Origin: Pogona vitticeps
Lineage: Eukaryota > Chordata > Lepidosauria > Squamata > Agamidae
Length of the DNA: 64,000 bases
Assembly (NCBI RefSeq): GCF_051106095.1
Contig: NC_135787.1
Location: 171,453,001-171,517,000 of the forward strand
Direction of reading: 5' to 3'
This document shows, piece by piece, positions 58,817-64,000 of the stretch (position 1 is its first letter; each line of letters begins with the position of its first letter). The notes below the pieces were generated by a model. That model worked only from the letters and a program-made list of their open reading frames with translations. It made no database searches and was not told the DNA's origin. The position numbers were made by a program, and so were the translations under genes.

Positions 58817-60774
58817 AGTCCCAAAAATGAATGGTTAACATCTTAGTACCCTATACCTAATAAACTCTGGAAAAGTTTGTCAAAATCCAGAATAAACCTG
58901 ATGATGTCATTAATATTAATTATGCAGGATTGTCAGGTCTCAGGATGCGAGCTGAAGTTGCAAGGAAATACTATGTTTCCCAGGGCTCTAAGGCAAGAAG
59001 TCAAATTTCAGGGCAAGTAGTAGAGGAAGAGGAAACAGGCTTTTCTCTGTAAGAGAGCTTTAAATTCTGGGTGCCACTCATTAATAGTCAGTACCACGGC
59101 TCAGTGGCCCAACACTAACATGCTTGCATGTATGTGTGTGTGTTCGTCTGTGTGTATTGTTTGCCAGACATTGAAGACAAAAAAAGCCTGTTGCCAGGGG
59201 AGGATATAGAAGAAAGTTTACAGGGGCACATACTTGGGTCCATCATGTCATTTAGTTTGAGGCAGAGTTGACTATCAGCCTCATATTGTGAGCTGTTTTG
59301 CAGCACATGGGAAAGCATGAAAACCTGTGGAACAGAAAGTCCTTGTGGACTGGCAAGGAGACTTCCACAAGTCTCGGCATCAGTATAGGGCATGGAACCC
59401 CACATGTTCCATGTGTTATAGAGAAAGATACAAGCCCAAGCAAGAATAGTGGCTAAGGATTTCAGCTGCTGGACAGATCCTTTCATCTGCCTGGACATTA
59501 AAAAAATGTTCATTGTTCTGAGTTGCCATATTATTTGGTTAGCCATGTTTTACTTGGATTCCGAACCCAGATTTTCAACACGGCTTTCCCACAATCAGCT
59601 GGTCTGGTCTACAAGCAGTTATGATCTCCTCTTAACCTTGTCCTTGTGTCATTACAAAGGTTTACCCCAGTCTCCAGTTTTATTCTTGAAATATCAATGG
59701 AAGAATTGCTGCTGGCAACCCTCTATCCTTTCCATCATGGTGGCAGGAGAAAAAAAAATACAATGTGCATGTGAATATCACCACTGATAACTGGATGCTA
59801 TTCACACCATGTCCAAGTTTATAAACTACAAAAAGGACAGTGAAGTTGATGAGGACTTCTCTGCTACAGATGCTCACTACACTCTCTTGAACGAGAGTAC
59901 TAGAGCTTCTAAAGAGAGAAATCTAAGTATTTCACCAGACAATAAATCCTGGGATTCTGTAGGTTAGAGCCATCATTGACTGGAAGACTGCGGGACTTAT
60001 AGTGCAAAAAAGTAACTTTCCAAACTCTTGTTAAAATTAGAGTTAAGAACACAAAGTCCTTAGTCATCAATTCCATTCTTCATCTAACCTTCCTTGAAAC
60101 AAATGTGGATGCAGGATTCCATACAAACAGTGGCTTTCCCATTCTATTCTTCCGTCATTGAAGCAACAGAATGGTTCACATGGCATGGAGTTATTTCTAC
60201 ACTAACTGTTAGGGACCTCAAATCAATAGCTTCATACTTTTCCCCATGCTTTCTGCAGACTTTGCTTCTCTCTTCATTTGACAGAGTGGCCTGAAACGGT
60301 TGTCCACAGGCAAATAATACAAAATTGGCAACATATACTGGAGTGAACCAAATTAAACATATCATGTTGACAATATCTCTTTGGCAAATCAGCCAATTGC
60401 TTTATGTACACCTGATGAAAGATGCATGTTCCATATACACTTTAAGCTTAATGGATTACTGGTAACATGAGAATCTCAAGACAAACAAACACCTAACAAT
60501 CTAGAACTTTTGCATTTCATACAAGACCTAACCCAAATCAATATTTGTTTTAAATCAATCAGTTCCTAAATAATTACTTTTATCCATTTTCTAACACAAA
60601 AGTGTCCCTTGCAGTAAAAGAGCACTTGCTAATGCCCAGCATATTTCTGTAATTTTTAACCTTGCTTTAAAGATGAAACTAAAATCAGAACTTCACCACT
60701 GCATTTCAAATTTTTATAGGATATTATAATAATCACATGCCATTGAATTGGTTGCAATTTATGGTACATTGACC
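58817..60774. other. No firm feature
   Basis: The 143-codon minus frame at 59115-59546 and 112-codon plus frame at 59449-59787 show no domain. At 59940-60010 AAATCCTGGGATTCTGTAGG resembles a common reptile repeat motif but is too short to assign. Confidence 0.45.
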
Positions 60775-60880
60775 CTTCCCAGATATGCTTTGATTGTATT
60801 CCTGCACTGAGCAGGGGGGTGGACTTGATGGCCTTGTAGGCCCCTTCCAACTTCACTTTTCTATGATTGCATGATTCCCA
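60775..60880 (+). mobile_element. CR1 LINE 3' end
   Basis: ATTCCTGCACTGAGCAGGGG, GGACTTGATGGCCTTGTAGG, CCCCTTCCAACTTCACTTTT and CTATGATTGCATGATT. Same subfamily as 13070-13345. Confidence 0.85.
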
Positions 60881-63660
<2,780 letters not shown>

Positions 63661-63662
63661 TA

Positions 63663-64000
63663 CAGTGGGGTCTCTACTTAAGAACGTCTCTACTTAAGAA
63701 CAATCCAACTTAAGAACAGCTCCATTTGCTAAATTTTGCTTCTACTTGAGAACAGAAATCCAAGATAAGAACAGGAAAAAAAACCTTTCCTGCTCTTTTT
63801 TTAACCTTAGGTCATCTTAGGTTAAAAAAAATTCTCCCCCTAGTGGTAGAGTACGTATTAACCAGCTTTGCATTAGTTCCTATGGGAACTAATGCTTCAA
63901 TGTACGAACGCACCTCTACATAACAAAAAAACAGCCAGAACAGATTAATTGGTTTTCAGTCCATTCCTATGGGAAATTTTGCTTCAACTTAAGAATGTTT
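63663..64000. mobile_element. Tigger-like MITE, group 1b, cut by window end
   Basis: Starts CAGTGGGGTCTCTACTTAAG after TA (63661-63662). It follows the reverse complement of 45279-45673 through TTTCCTGCTC, AATTCTCCCCCTAGTGGTAG, TTTGCATTAGTTCCTATGGG and CATTCCTATGGGAAA. By comparison about 50-60 bases remain beyond the window. Confidence 0.8.

Noticed and set aside
59115-59546. 143-codon minus-strand frame
   Set aside because: Ends in a TGTG-rich patch, shows no motif or splice context; I could not link it to any protein family.

Overview
This window looks like intergenic or intronic DNA from a squamate reptile, most likely a lizard. The evidence is the repeat mix. There is a near full-length Sauria SINE with a target-site duplication, and three Bov-B (RTE) LINE pieces, one still encoding an intact-looking endonuclease. 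There are also L2- and CR1-clade LINE pieces, several tRNA-derived SINE families with borrowed LINE tails, and very long microsatellites. I found no host protein-coding exon, rRNA, functional tRNA or CRISPR array. Apart from the Bov-B endonuclease frame, the long open frames are LINE fragments, antisense shadows, microsatellite translations or chance.

Layout. 1-8.2 kb: an old SINE, the first L2 element (3.3-5.2 kb) and a large compound microsatellite at 7.25-7.49 kb. 8.2-13.4 kb: a SINE with an RTE-type tail, a 228-bp near-perfect palindrome, a hAT-like fragment, and a very decayed LINE of uncertain clade (about 10.5-11.8 kb) split by a CR1 insertion. A CA array there has duplicated its 33-bp flank. 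13.4-18.9 kb: SINEs, a self-complementary compound microsatellite, a CpG-rich 320-bp segment, and a Bov-B fragment carrying a nested L2 tail. 18.9-27.4 kb is repeat-poor; its clearest element is the Sauria SINE at 24.9-25.3 kb. 27.7-29.1 kb is a Bov-B copy in which the 3' end is joined directly to the endonuclease, so the reverse transcriptase is missing. 33.3-34.9 kb is a second L2 copy. 37.4-46.6 kb holds several pogo/Tigger-like MITEs flanked by TA, CR1 tails and an unclassified repeat. 48-64 kb holds an L1-like ORF1 remnant, an L2 3' end, a Bov-B 3' fragment bounded by a 31-bp duplication, an inverted SINE pair and a final MITE running off the window.

How the parts relate. The LINEs (L2, CR1, Bov-B) are the likely sources of the machinery that moved the SINEs: the tails of the SINEs resemble the 3' ends of these LINEs, and one tRNA-like head occurs with two different tails. 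Many microsatellites sit on the A-rich tails of L2-type insertions. The nesting gives a partial order of events: the unassigned LINE predates a CR1 insertion, and one Bov-B copy predates an L2-tail insertion.

I did not find a novel multi-gene system. The observations most worth checking are the decayed LINE at 10.5-11.8 kb, two unclassified dispersed repeat families, the two TA-flanked MITE groups, and the CpG-rich segment at 14.8-15.1 kb. Family names rest on recalled consensus features, not a database search.
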